The translations under genes and the position numbers were made by a program. From contig NZ_CP035376.1 of the NCBI RefSeq assembly GCF_004118975.1, positions 558,001 through 622,000 of the forward strand: 64,000 nucleotides of DNA, in the 5' to 3' direction. The notes beneath the pieces are model-generated. The model was not told the DNA's origin, did no database searches, and saw only the letters and a list, made by a program, of their open reading frames with translations. This DNA comes from Luteimonas sp. YGD11-2. GTDB taxonomy: Bacteria; Pseudomonadota; Gammaproteobacteria; Xanthomonadales; Xanthomonadaceae. This document shows, piece by piece, positions 1 through 8,190 of this stretch; position 1 is the stretch's first letter, and the number at the start of each line of letters is the position of its first letter.

Positions 1-2240
1 ACGAGCTGTCGGCGAGCTTCCCCGAAGGCGTGGAGTGGTTCAGCCCGTTCGACAGCACCACCTTCGTCACCATGTCGATCCAGGAAGTGCTGGTCACCCT
101 GCTCGAGGCGGTGGTGCTGGTGTTCCTGGTGATGCTGCTGTTCCTGCAGAACCTGCGCGCCACCATCATCCCGACGCTGGTGATCCCGGTGGCGCTGCTG
201 GGCACCTTCCTCGGCCTGTCGCTGATCGGCTTCACCGTCAACCAGCTGACGCTGTTCGCGATGGTCTTGTCGATCGGCATCGTGGTCGACGACGCGATCA
301 TCGTCATCGAGAACGTCGAACGCATCATGGCGGAGGAACACCTGCCAGCGCGCGAGGCGACCATCAAGGCGATGGACCAGATCACCGGCGCGGTGGTGGC
401 GATCACCGTGGTGCTGGCGGCGGTGTTCATCCCCAGCGCGCTGCAGGGCGGCGCCTCGGGCGAGATCTACAAGCAGTTCGCACTCACCATCGCCATCTCG
501 ATGGGCTTCTCGGCGTTCCTCGCGCTGGGCTTCACGCCGGCGCTGTGCGCGACGTTCCTCAAGCAGCACGAGCCCGGGGAGAAGAAGCAGAACGTCGTGT
601 TCCGCACCTTCAACCGCTACTACGAGAAGACCAGCGGCGTGTACGTGCGCCACATCTCCAGCGCGGTGCGGCATGCGCCGAAGTGGATGCTGGTGTTCGT
701 GGTGATCGTCGCGGTCACCGGGCTGCTGTTCGCCCGCCTGCCGTCGAGCTTCGTGCCCGAGGAGGACCAGGGCTATGCGATGGCGATCGTGCAGCTGCCG
801 CCCGGCGCCACGCTGCAGCGTACCCAGGCGGTGTTCGAGGATGTCCGCGCGACGCTCGAACAGCTGCCGGGCTACGAAAGCATGATGCAGGTCGCCGGTT
901 TCAGCTTCGTCGGACAGGGCGAGAACGTCGGCATGGCCTTCATCAAGCTCACCGACTGGGCGGAGCGCGAGGGCACGGTCAATGACTTCCTGCAGGAGGC
1001 CAATGGCGCGCTGTACGGCATCCGCGACGCGCAGATCTTCGTGGTCAACCTGCCCACGATCCAGGGCCTGGGCCAGTTCGGCGGCTTCGACATGTACCTG
1101 CAGGACCGCGCCGGTGCCGGCCGCGAGGCGCTGCAGGCTGCGCGCAACCAGCTGCTGGGCGCCGCCGCGCAGCAGCCCGACCTGCTGCAGGGCGTGCGCC
1201 CGAACACGCTGGAGGACGCACCGCAGCTCAGGCTCACGGTCGACCGCGTGCAGGCCGAGGCGATGGGCCTGTCGGTGGGGGACATCTACAACGCCATCCA
1301 GCTGATGCTGGCCCCGGTGTACGTCAACGACTACTTCTCGGAAGGCCGCATCCGCCGCGTCAACATGCGCGCGGATGCCCCGTACCGCACCGACCCGGGT
1401 TCGCTCAACCGCTTCTATACCCCGGCCGCGCAGCCGGGCGAGGACGGCGACCGCGCGATGATCCCGCTGTCGAACGTGGTCGATGCGCAGTGGGTCACCA
1501 GCACGCCATCGCTGACCCGCTACAACGGCTACGCCGCGGTCAACATCGTCGGCTCCGCCGCTCCGGGGCGCAGTTCCGGCGAGGCGATGCAGGCGATGGA
1601 GGACCTGGTCGCGAACGAACTGCCGCCGGGCTTCGGTGCCGACTGGGCGGGCATGTCGTACCAGGAGATCATCGCCGGCAACACCGCGACGCTGCTGCTG
1701 GTGCTGTCGGTGGTGGTGGTGTTCCTGGCGCTGGCCGCGCTCTACGAGAGCTGGTCGATCCCGGTGGCGGTGCTGCTGATCGTGCCGCTGGGCATCCTCG
1801 GCGCGGTGGTGTTCACCATGCTGCGGCCCGGGCTGTCGAACGACATCTTCTTCAAGATTGGCATGATCACGGTGATCGGCCTGGCGGCGAAGAACGCGAT
1901 CCTGATCGTCGAGTTCGCGGTGCAGCAGCTGGTGGAAGGCAGGAAGCTGGGCGAGGCGGTGATCGAGGCGGCGCGCCTGCGCTTCCGCCCGATCCTGATG
2001 ACCTCGTTCGCCTTCATCATGGGCGTGACGCCGATGGCGCTGTCGACCGGCGCCGGCGCCAACGCACGTCACGCACTGGGCACCGGCGTGATCGGCGGCA
2101 TGCTGTTCGCGACCTTCCTCGGCCTGCTGTTCATCCCGCTGTTCTTCGTGATCGTGCGACGGGTGCTGGGCGACAGGCTCGACCAGCCGTCGCGCTCGGT
2201 GCAGGCCCAGCACCACGCGGATTCCAGCGCCGTCGGCTGA
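1..2240 (+). CDS. RND efflux pump inner-membrane permease (HAE1/AcrB family), 5' truncated
   Basis: This is the C-terminal two thirds of an AcrB/MexB-type proton/drug antiporter that works with a periplasmic adaptor and an outer-membrane channel. The frame is open from the window edge; it enters at the FPEGVEWF segment just before TM2, so roughly 300 residues are missing. Proton-relay residues are visible: VDDAIIVIEN in TM4 and the lysine of GLAAKNAILIVEF in TM10. The protein ends a few residues after the last helix (FFVIVRR) with a short polar tail. It is the last gene of its unit, because an intrinsic terminator follows at 2261. Substrates cannot be deduced. Confidence 0.95.
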   Translation, partial: ELSASFPEGVEWFSPFDSTTFVTMSIQEVLVTLLEAVVLVFLVMLLFLQNLRATIIPTLVIPVALLGTFLGLSLIGFTVNQLTLFAMVLSIGIVVDDAIIVIENVERIMAEEHLPAREATIKAMDQITGAVVAITVVLAAVFIPSALQGGASGEIYKQFALTIAISMGFSAFLALGFTPALCATFLKQHEPGEKKQNVVFRTFNRYYEKTSGVYVRHISSAVRHAPKWMLVFVVIVAVTGLLFARLPSSFVPEEDQGYAMAIVQLPPGATLQRTQAVFEDVRATLEQLPGYESMMQVAGFSFVGQGENVGMAFIKLTDWAEREGTVNDFLQEANGALYGIRDAQIFVVNLPTIQGLGQFGGFDMYLQDRAGAGREALQAARNQLLGAAAQQPDLLQGVRPNTLEDAPQLRLTVDRVQAEAMGLSVGDIYNAIQLMLAPVYVNDYFSEGRIRRVNMRADAPYRTDPGSLNRFYTPAAQPGEDGDRAMIPLSNVVDAQWVTSTPSLTRYNGYAAVNIVGSAAPGRSSGEAMQAMEDLVANELPPGFGADWAGMSYQEIIAGNTATLLLVLSVVVVFLALAALYESWSIPVAVLLIVPLGILGAVVFTMLRPGLSNDIFFKIGMITVIGLAAKNAILIVEFAVQQLVEGRKLGEAVIEAARLRFRPILMTSFAFIMGVTPMALSTGAGANARHALGTGVIGGMLFATFLGLLFIPLFFVIVRRVLGDRLDQPSRSVQAQHHADSSAVG

Positions 2241-2260
2241 CGGCTCGGGTCGGCCAGACG

Positions 2261-2288
2261 AAAGCCCCGCCAATGGCGGGGCTTTTTT
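2261..2288 (+). terminator. Rho-independent terminator of the RND pump operon
   Basis: A perfect GC-rich stem (AGCCCCGCC/GGCGGGGCT with a short AAT-type loop) is followed by a run of six T residues, 20 bases after the RND stop codon. Confidence 0.9.
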
Positions 2289-2371
2289 CTGGGTCATCTT
2301 CAGATTGCGGAGCGACGGTATACGGTTGGAATGTTTGTGCGTCCGTGGGTGGCTTCGTTGTGGCTCGCGCT

Positions 2372-2490
2372 GCCCGTCGCGTGCACCGGGGGGTGTGCTC
2401 CCCCGGCCGGAGTCCGCGTCCAGCTACCACGGCCGGCCGCCGGCCATCCATGGCCGGCTGTCCGCACACCCCCCGGTGCACGCGACGGGC
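2372..2490. repeat. Long-armed inverted-repeat element, copy A
   Basis: A 27-bp perfect inverted repeat (arms 2372-2398 and 2464-2490) encloses a 65-bp centre. The centre includes a core beginning CTACCAC and continuing through CCGGCCATCCATGGCCGG, itself an 8-bp-armed hairpin. The same core, in opposite orientation, is found in copy B. CTAC/GTAG next to a GC-rich hairpin recalls REP-type elements of Stenotrophomonas and relatives; this family assignment is tentative. Confidence 0.75.
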
Positions 2491-2626
2491 TCAGGCGGTC
2501 GCCGGCTCCGGCACGAATGTCAGGAGCGGTTGCCGCCGAAGTCGCCTGCTTGCGGCTCGACCGATCTTCGCCGTTGATTTCCGCTGTTGCCTCCGCCCCG
2601 ACGCGACGACAGGTCGGGGCCCGCCG

Positions 2627-2724
2627 CGGACGCAGGGGGATGTCCAGAGCCGGCCATGGATGGCCGGCGGCCGGATGTGGTAGCAGGACGCGGAGATATC
2701 CGGCTGGACATCCCCCTGCGTCCG
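2627..2724. repeat. Long-armed inverted-repeat element, copy B (inverted relative to A)
   Basis: A 21-bp perfect inverted repeat (arms 2627-2647 and 2704-2724) surrounds the reverse complement of the copy A core, with 34 of 36 positions identical. The arms differ in sequence from those of copy A, yet each copy's arms pair perfectly. Both arm types keep a GGGGG(A/G)TGT segment. Confidence 0.75.
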
Positions 2725-2836
2725 TGGTGGGCCTCCCGGATTCCTGCGGGGGACACCGCCTTTCTGATCGTTCGCTGATTACCGGGCGCGGGAGCCTGCA
2801 CGGCGATGCGCATTGCACGGTCCTGCACAAACAGAA

Positions 2837-2863
2837 AGACCCGGCCGCTGGGCGGCCGGGTCT
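2837..2863 (-). terminator. Terminator of the phasin gene
   Basis: A 12-bp perfect stem (AGACCCGGCCGC and its complement) with a 3-base loop lies downstream of the phasin stop. On the minus strand it is followed by a T-rich tail (CTTTCTGTTTGT). Confidence 0.8.
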
Positions 2864-2904
2864 TCAGTGTCACGCGACCGGCAGACTTCGCCGGTCTGGC
2901 CTGA

Positions 2905-3303
2905 TCAGGCCCGGGCCGACTTGCCGGCCTGGCGGGCGGCGGTCTGCACGGTGGCCTGCGCCTGCGCGGTGGCCGAGTCCAGCTGGCCCTTGGCGATCTG
3001 GCCGATGGCCTCATTGGCCTGCACGGTGCGCGCCATGGCCTCCTGGCTGGCGCCGATCGCGCGCTCGACGTTCTCGCGGGCGACCTGCACGCCCTTCGGC
3101 CACAGGTTGCGCATCGCGTCCGGGTCACGGGCTTCCACCAGCTCGTTCCAGAAGGCGAACGCCGCGCGGGTATTGGTCTCGAGCGTGCTCAGCTGCAGGC
3201 CGAAGACGTTCTCGAAGTTCTGCAGCGCCAGCTGGTTGACCTGGGCCGCGGTGTCCGCGTACTGGCGGGTGGCGTTGGTGAACTGCTCATTGATCGTGTT
3301 CAT
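2905..3303 (-). CDS. Phasin family protein
   Basis: A small amphipathic helical protein of the phasin (PhaP-like) family, which coats polyhydroxyalkanoate granules. The 132 residues run from MNTINEQFTNATRQ through the typical NFENVFGLQLSTLE and AFWNELVEARDPDA segments to an Ala/Gln-rich tail. No signal peptide or membrane segment is seen. I chose the ATG at 3303 because an AGGA motif sits 8 bases upstream; the in-frame ATG at 3312 has its purine run directly adjacent. The gene is monocistronic with its own terminator. Two TGCA-centred palindromes lie upstream and may bind a PhaR-type repressor. No PHA synthase is in the window. Confidence 0.88.
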   Translation of the reverse strand: MNTINEQFTNATRQYADTAAQVNQLALQNFENVFGLQLSTLETNTRAAFAFWNELVEARDPDAMRNLWPKGVQVARENVERAIGASQEAMARTVQANEAIGQIAKGQLDSATAQAQATVQTAARQAGKSARA

Positions 3304-3341
3304 GATCGACATCCTGCTGTTGCCGGCAGGGGCGCCGGTTT

Positions 3342-3382
3342 GTGCAGTGCACCATACCGCGACCTATGTTGCATTGCAACAT
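3342..3382 (-). promoter_or_regulatory. Two TGCA-centred palindromes upstream of phasin (possible PhaR operators)
   Basis: GTGCAGTGCAC (3342-3352) and ATGTTGCATTGCAACAT (3366-3382; 8-bp perfect arms around one base) lie 27 bp centre to centre, just upstream of the phasin start. PhaR-type repressors are known to bind TGC-rich sites before phasin genes. That this site is one of them is inference. Confidence 0.4.
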
Positions 3383-3461
3383 GGAAGGTGATCGGGGGCG
3401 ATGGCTGTTCAACCGCCGGATAGCTCGCCCCGCGGCCAGGGCGGCGAAGTGCCGGTGCCGG

Positions 3462-3815
3462 TCAGCCGCGGTAGCGGCAGCCCGACGTGCAGGTCTCGTG
3501 CACCACGACCTCGCTCAACAGCGGCAGCCGCGGCTTCAGCCGGTCCCAGATCCACAGCGCGAGTCGCTCGCTCGTGGGGTTCTCGAGCCCCTCGATCTCG
3601 TTGAGGTAATGGTGGTCGAGCTGGTCGTACAGCGGGCGGAATGCCGCCTTGAGGTCGGCGAAGTCCATGATCCAGCCGCTGTCGACGCCCGGTTCGCCGC
3701 TCACGTGGATCTCGATGCGGAACGAATGCCCGTGCAGGCGCGCGCACTTGTGCCCTTCGGGCACGTTCGGCAGGCGGTGGGCCGCCTCCACGGTGAAGAC
3801 CTTGAAGATATCCAT
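3462..3815 (-). CDS. queD: 6-carboxy-5,6,7,8-tetrahydropterin synthase
   Basis: QueD converts 7,8-dihydroneopterin triphosphate to 6-carboxytetrahydropterin in queuosine precursor synthesis. The 117-residue protein has the full PTPS signature: zinc ligands H13, H28 and H30 (RLHGH), catalytic C24, the LDHHYLN segment (D67/H68), the PTSE motif (80-83) and E107 near the C-terminus. I start at MDIFKVF (3815), the point where family homology begins; the frame is open further upstream without support. It is transcribed away from acnD, and no other queuosine gene is nearby. Confidence 0.92.
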   Translation of the reverse strand: MDIFKVFTVEAAHRLPNVPEGHKCARLHGHSFRIEIHVSGEPGVDSGWIMDFADLKAAFRPLYDQLDHHYLNEIEGLENPTSERLALWIWDRLKPRLPLLSEVVVHETCTSGCRYRG

Positions 3816-3938
3816 GCGGGCGCGGTGTCGGACGGCGCGGCAGGATACCGCGGCCGCGTAGTCCGCGCCGGCTTCGTCCGGACGCGTTTCAAGGGCGTGC
3901 ATCGCCGCATGGTCGCCGGCGGTTGTGGCTGCGCGGGC

Positions 3939-3944
3939 TAAAAT
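3939..3944 (+). promoter_or_regulatory. Possible -10 box of acnD-prpF
   Basis: TAAAAT in the context GGCTAAAATC lies about 100 bases before the acnD start in the queD/acnD divergent region. No convincing -35 box is spaced correctly. The sequence matches the G-C-T-A-N-A-A-T-C pattern seen before several other genes in this window. Confidence 0.3.
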
Positions 3945-4044
3945 CACCGCGTCCACCTGTCATCGGCGCCGCGGCGCGCCCCGGTTCGTGCCGGGCGTGC
4001 CGCATGCGCGCCTGCAGGGTCCGCCTTACGGAGTCGCCGTCGCC

Positions 4045-6654
4045 ATGAACAACCCCTATCGCAAGCCGCTTCCCGGCACCCCGCTCGCCTGGTTCGATGC
4101 CCGCGCTGCGGTCGAGGAGATCCAGCCGGGCGCCTGGGCCGGGCTGCCCTACACCGCGCGCGTGCATGCCGAGAACCTGGTGCGTCGTGCCGATCCGGCA
4201 GAACTGCGCGACTACCTCGTGCAGCTCATCGAGCGCCGCCGCGACCTCGATTTCCCGTGGTGGCCGGTGCGCGTGGTGTGCCACGACATCCTCGGCCAGA
4301 CCGCGCTGGTGGACCTCGCCGGCCTGCGCGATGCGATCGCCGAGCAGGGCGGGGACCCGGCGCAGGTCAATCCGGTGGTGCCGGTGCAGCTGATCGTCGA
4401 CCACTCGCTCGCCGTGGAATGCGGTGGCTTCGACCCGGATGCCTTCACCCGCAACCGCGATATCGAGGACCGCCGCAACGCCGACCGCTTCGACTTCATC
4501 GAGTGGACCCGGCATGCATTCCGCAACGTGGAGGTGATTCCGCCGGGCAACGGGATCATGCACCAGATCAATCTGGAGAAGATGTCGCCGGTGGTGTACG
4601 TGCGCGACGGCGTCGCTTTCCCGGACACCTGTGTCGGCACCGACAGCCACACCCCGCATGTCGATGCGCTCGGCGTGATCGCGATCGGCGTCGGCGGGCT
4701 GGAAGCCGAGAACGTCATGCTCGGCCGTGCCTCGTGGATGCGCCTGCCCGACATCGTCGGCGTCGAGCTCACCGGCCGTCCGGCCGAGGGCATCACCGCC
4801 ACCGACGTGGTGCTGGCGCTGACCGAATTCCTGCGCGCCCAGCGGGTGGTCGGCGCGTATCTCGAGTTCTTCGGCGAGGGCGCATCCGCGCTCACCATCG
4901 GCGACCGCGCGACGATCTCCAACATGTGCCCGGAGTACGGCGCCACCGCGGCGATGTTCTACATCGACGACCAGACCCTGGACTACCTGCGCCTGACCGG
5001 CCGCGAGGACCAGCAGGTCGCACTGGTCGAAACCTATGCCAGGACCGCCGGCCTGTGGGCCGACGACCTGCGCGAGGTGCGCTACGAGCGCGTGCTGCGT
5101 TTCGACCTGTCGAGCGTGGTGCGCAACATGGCCGGGCCGTCGAACCCGCATCGCCGGCTGCCGACCTCGGAGCTGGCCGCGCGTGGCATCTCCACCGACC
5201 TGACCACCGCGCGCGAGCAGGAAGCCCAGGGCCTGATGCCCGACGGCGCGGTGATCATCGCCGCCATCACCAGCTGCACCAATACCTCGAACCCGCGCAA
5301 CGTGATTGCCGCGGGCCTCCTGGCGCGCAACGCCAACGCACGCGGACTCACCCGCAAGCCGTGGGTCAAGACCTCGCTGGCGCCGGGTTCCAAGGCGGTG
5401 GAGCTGTACCTGCAGGAAAGCGGGCTGCTGCCGGAACTGGAATCGCTCGGCTTCGGCATCGTCGGCTTCGCCTGCACCACCTGCAACGGCATGAGCGGTG
5501 CGCTCGACCCGGCGATCCAGCAGGAGATCATCGACCGTGACCTGTATGCGACCGCGGTGCTGTCGGGCAACCGCAACTTCGACGGCCGCATCCATCCCTA
5601 TGCCAAGCAGGCGTTCCTGGCTTCGCCGCCACTGGTGATCGCGTATGCGATCGCCGGCACCGTGCGTTTCGACATCGAGAAGGACGTGCTGGGCCTCGAT
5701 GCCGACGGCCGGCCGGTGACGCTCAAGGACCTGTGGCCCAGCGACGCCGAGATCGACGCGGTGGTCAAGGCCAGCGTCAAGCCGGAACAGTTCCGCGCCG
5801 TCTACGGGCCGATGTTCAAGCTGCAGGTCGACAGCGGGCCGAAGGTGCCGCCGCTGTACGACTGGCGCCCGATGTCGACCTACATCCGCCGCCCGCCGTA
5901 CTGGGAGGGCGCACTCGCCGGCGAGCGCACGCTGACCGGCATGCGTCCGCTGGCGGTGCTGGGCGACAACATCACCACCGACCATCTGTCCCCGTCCAAC
6001 GCCATCCTGCGCAACAGCGCCGCCGGTGAGTACCTGGCGTCGATGGGCGTGCCGGAGGAGGACTTCAACTCCTACGCCACCCACCGCGGCGACCACCTCA
6101 CCGCGCAGCGCGCCACGTTCGCCAACCCCAAGCTCATCAACGAAATGGCGGTCGTGGACGGTGCGGTGAAGCAGGGCTCGCTGGCGCGGCTGGAGCCGGA
6201 GGGCGAGGTCATGCGCATGTGGGAGGTCATCGAGACCTACATGCAGCGCAAGCAGCCGCTGGTGATCATCGCCGGTGCCGATTACGGCCAGGGCTCGTCA
6301 CGCGACTGGGCGGCCAAGGGCGTGCGCCTGGCGGGCGTGGAAGCGATCGTGGCCGAAGGTTTCGAGCGCATCCACCGCACCAACCTGGTCGGCATGGGCG
6401 TGCTGCCGCTGGAGTTCAAGCCGGGCACCACGCGGCTGACGCTGGGCATCGACGGCAGCGAGACCTTCGACGTCGTCGGCACCCGCGCCCCGGGCGCCAC
6501 CCTGACCCTGGTGATCCACCGCCGCAGCGGCGAGACCCTCGAGGTGCCGGTGACCTGCCGCCTGGATTCCGACGAGGACGTCGAGGTCTACGAGGCCGGT
6601 GGCGTGCTGCAGCGCTTCGCGCAGGACTTCCTTGCCGCGACGAAGGCGGCCTGA
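4045..6654 (+). CDS. acnD: Fe/S-dependent 2-methylcitrate dehydratase AcnD
   Basis: AcnD dehydrates 2-methylcitrate to a 2-methylaconitate isomer, which PrpF then isomerises, in the 2-methylcitrate cycle for propionyl-CoA. The 869-residue protein is of normal length and aconitase-fold. The [4Fe-4S] ligands are visible as C411 (in SCTNTSNP) and C477/C480 (CTTCNG). The C-terminal swivel domain carries GADYGQGSSRDWAAKG. Start at MNNPYRKPL (4045) is set by homology and an ACGGAG motif 11-14 bases upstream; the frame extends further 5' without support. It lies 26 bases before prpF, so the two form an operon. PrpB and PrpC are not adjacent. Confidence 0.95.
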   Translation: MNNPYRKPLPGTPLAWFDARAAVEEIQPGAWAGLPYTARVHAENLVRRADPAELRDYLVQLIERRRDLDFPWWPVRVVCHDILGQTALVDLAGLRDAIAEQGGDPAQVNPVVPVQLIVDHSLAVECGGFDPDAFTRNRDIEDRRNADRFDFIEWTRHAFRNVEVIPPGNGIMHQINLEKMSPVVYVRDGVAFPDTCVGTDSHTPHVDALGVIAIGVGGLEAENVMLGRASWMRLPDIVGVELTGRPAEGITATDVVLALTEFLRAQRVVGAYLEFFGEGASALTIGDRATISNMCPEYGATAAMFYIDDQTLDYLRLTGREDQQVALVETYARTAGLWADDLREVRYERVLRFDLSSVVRNMAGPSNPHRRLPTSELAARGISTDLTTAREQEAQGLMPDGAVIIAAITSCTNTSNPRNVIAAGLLARNANARGLTRKPWVKTSLAPGSKAVELYLQESGLLPELESLGFGIVGFACTTCNGMSGALDPAIQQEIIDRDLYATAVLSGNRNFDGRIHPYAKQAFLASPPLVIAYAIAGTVRFDIEKDVLGLDADGRPVTLKDLWPSDAEIDAVVKASVKPEQFRAVYGPMFKLQVDSGPKVPPLYDWRPMSTYIRRPPYWEGALAGERTLTGMRPLAVLGDNITTDHLSPSNAILRNSAAGEYLASMGVPEEDFNSYATHRGDHLTAQRATFANPKLINEMAVVDGAVKQGSLARLEPEGEVMRMWEVIETYMQRKQPLVIIAGADYGQGSSRDWAAKGVRLAGVEAIVAEGFERIHRTNLVGMGVLPLEFKPGTTRLTLGIDGSETFDVVGTRAPGATLTLVIHRRSGETLEVPVTCRLDSDEDVEVYEAGGVLQRFAQDFLAATKAA

Positions 6655-6680
6655 AGGCGCGCAACCAACGAGACCACACG

Positions 6681-7895
6681 ATGACGCATGCATCCCGACT
6701 CCCCCCGCCCCAGTTGCGCATTCCCGCCACCTACATGCGCGGCGGCACCTCCAAGGGCGTGTTCTTCCGCCTCGCGGATCTGCCCGACGCCGCGCGCGTG
6801 CCGGGGCCGGCGCGCGATGCGCTGCTGATGCGGGTGATCGGCTCGCCCGATCCCTACGGCAAGCACACCGACGGCATGGGCGGGGCGACCTCGTCGACCA
6901 GCAAGTGCGTGATCATCGCGAAGTCGTCGAAGCCCGACCATGACGTCGACTACCTCTACGGCCAGGTCTCGATCGACACCGCGTTCGTCGACTGGTCCGG
7001 CAACTGCGGCAACCTCAGCACCGCGGTGGGGCCGTTCGCGATCGTCAACGGCTTCGTCGATCCCGCGCGCATTCCCCATGATGGCGTGGTCGCGGTGCGG
7101 ATCTGGCAGGCCAATATCGGCAAGACCATCATCTGCAACGTGCCGGTCGCCAACGGCGAGGTGCAGGAGACCGGCGATTTCGAGCTCGACGGCGTGACCT
7201 TTCCCGCCGCCGAGATCGTGCTGGAATTCATCGACCCGTCCGACGAGGGCGAAGGCGAGGGCGGCGGCGCGCTGTTTCCCACCGGCAACGTGGTGGACAC
7301 GCTGGACGTGCCCGGGCTCGGCCCGCTGCAGGCGACGATGATCACCGCCGGCATCCCCACCGTGTTCGTCAACGCCGCCGACATCGGCTACACCGGCACC
7401 GAGCTGCAGCCGGCAATCAACGGCGATGCCGATGCACTGGTACGGCTGGAGGCGATCCGGGTCGCCGGCGCACTGCGCATGGGGCTGATCAGCGACCCCC
7501 GCGAGGCGGCCAATCGCCAGCACACGCCGAAGGTCGCCTTCGTCGCGCCGCCGGCGGACTACGTGGCGTCGAGCGGCAAGCGCATCGCCGCGGCCGACAT
7601 CGACCTCAACGTGCGGGCGATGTCGATGGGCAAGCTGCACCACGCGATGATGGGCACCTGTGCGGTTGCCATCGCCACCGCGGCAACGGTGCCGGGCACG
7701 CTCGTCAACCTGGCGGCCGGAGGCGGCGAACGCGCGGCCGTGCGCTTCGGTCACCCCTCCGGCGCGTTGCGCGTGGGCGCCGAAGCCGCCTGCGCGGACG
7801 GCCAGTGGCAGGTGACCCGCGCGGTGATGAGCCGCAGCGCCCGGGTGCTGATGGAGGGCATGGTGCGGGTGCCGATGGGGCCCGTGGAGGCCTGA
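6681..7895 (+). CDS. prpF: 2-methylaconitate cis-trans isomerase PrpF
   Basis: PrpF (404 residues, diaminopimelate-epimerase-like fold) acts directly after AcnD in propionate catabolism. Typical segments are present: YMRGGTSKGVFF near the N-terminus, DGMGGATSSTSK, DWSGNCGNLSTAVGPFA, and MSMGKLHHAMMGT near the C-terminus. Two proline-containing helices form the active-site pocket in the family; the GGTSKG and GNCGN loops are where it would be. The gene is 26 bases after acnD and is probably cotranscribed with it. The following 295 bases carry only short direct repeats of a GTCGGCATCGCCG-like sequence and no gene. Confidence 0.95.
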   Translation: MTHASRLPPPQLRIPATYMRGGTSKGVFFRLADLPDAARVPGPARDALLMRVIGSPDPYGKHTDGMGGATSSTSKCVIIAKSSKPDHDVDYLYGQVSIDTAFVDWSGNCGNLSTAVGPFAIVNGFVDPARIPHDGVVAVRIWQANIGKTIICNVPVANGEVQETGDFELDGVTFPAAEIVLEFIDPSDEGEGEGGGALFPTGNVVDTLDVPGLGPLQATMITAGIPTVFVNAADIGYTGTELQPAINGDADALVRLEAIRVAGALRMGLISDPREAANRQHTPKVAFVAPPADYVASSGKRIAAADIDLNVRAMSMGKLHHAMMGTCAVAIATAATVPGTLVNLAAGGGERAAVRFGHPSGALRVGAEAACADGQWQVTRAVMSRSARVLMEGMVRVPMGPVEA

Positions 7896-8190
7896 CCGGG
7901 CGTCGGCATCGCCGCATCGCCGGCAATGCGGCGGTCCGTCGGCATCGCCGGGTGGCCGCTGCTGTCCGCGCCGATCCGGACCTGGTGCCGGCTCTGCGCA
8001 CTCCGGTCGTGGCCGGGGGCCGCCGCACGCGCGGCGGAACGGGGTGGCGATCGCGGCCAGCATGGCCGGCCTGTGCCACCGCTGGCTTTCCGGCGCGACG
8101 TTCAGCTGCCTGAATTTTCCTTGTCCGGACCTTCACCCTGCCGCGAGGCCTTCGGGCGGAACACTCGGTTCCCCCCAGGAGACAACCGAC

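Larger units (their letters stand above)
2289..2836. other. Non-coding stretch with palindromic elements
   Basis: About 550 bases separate the RND terminator from the phasin terminator. Open frames here have no start-site support and follow the inverted repeats, so I call no gene. The stretch holds two long-armed inverted-repeat elements (2372-2490 and 2627-2724, listed separately) and a smaller hairpin at about 2596-2620 with CCCCGAC/GTCGGGG arms. Confidence 0.6.

Noticed and set aside
2300..3240. Several overlapping open frames in the non-coding stretch and across phasin
   Set aside because: They follow the inverted repeats, lack ribosome binding sites and read as low-complexity Pro/Arg/Gly sequence.
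3889..6096. Open frame of 735 codons antisense to acnD
   Set aside because: It mirrors the GC codon bias of acnD, is rich in His/Arg/Gly/Gln, has no domain and no start-site support.
7900..7960. Short direct repeats of GTCGGCATCGCCG after prpF
   Set aside because: Only two imperfect copies with uneven spacing; not a CRISPR or iteron array.
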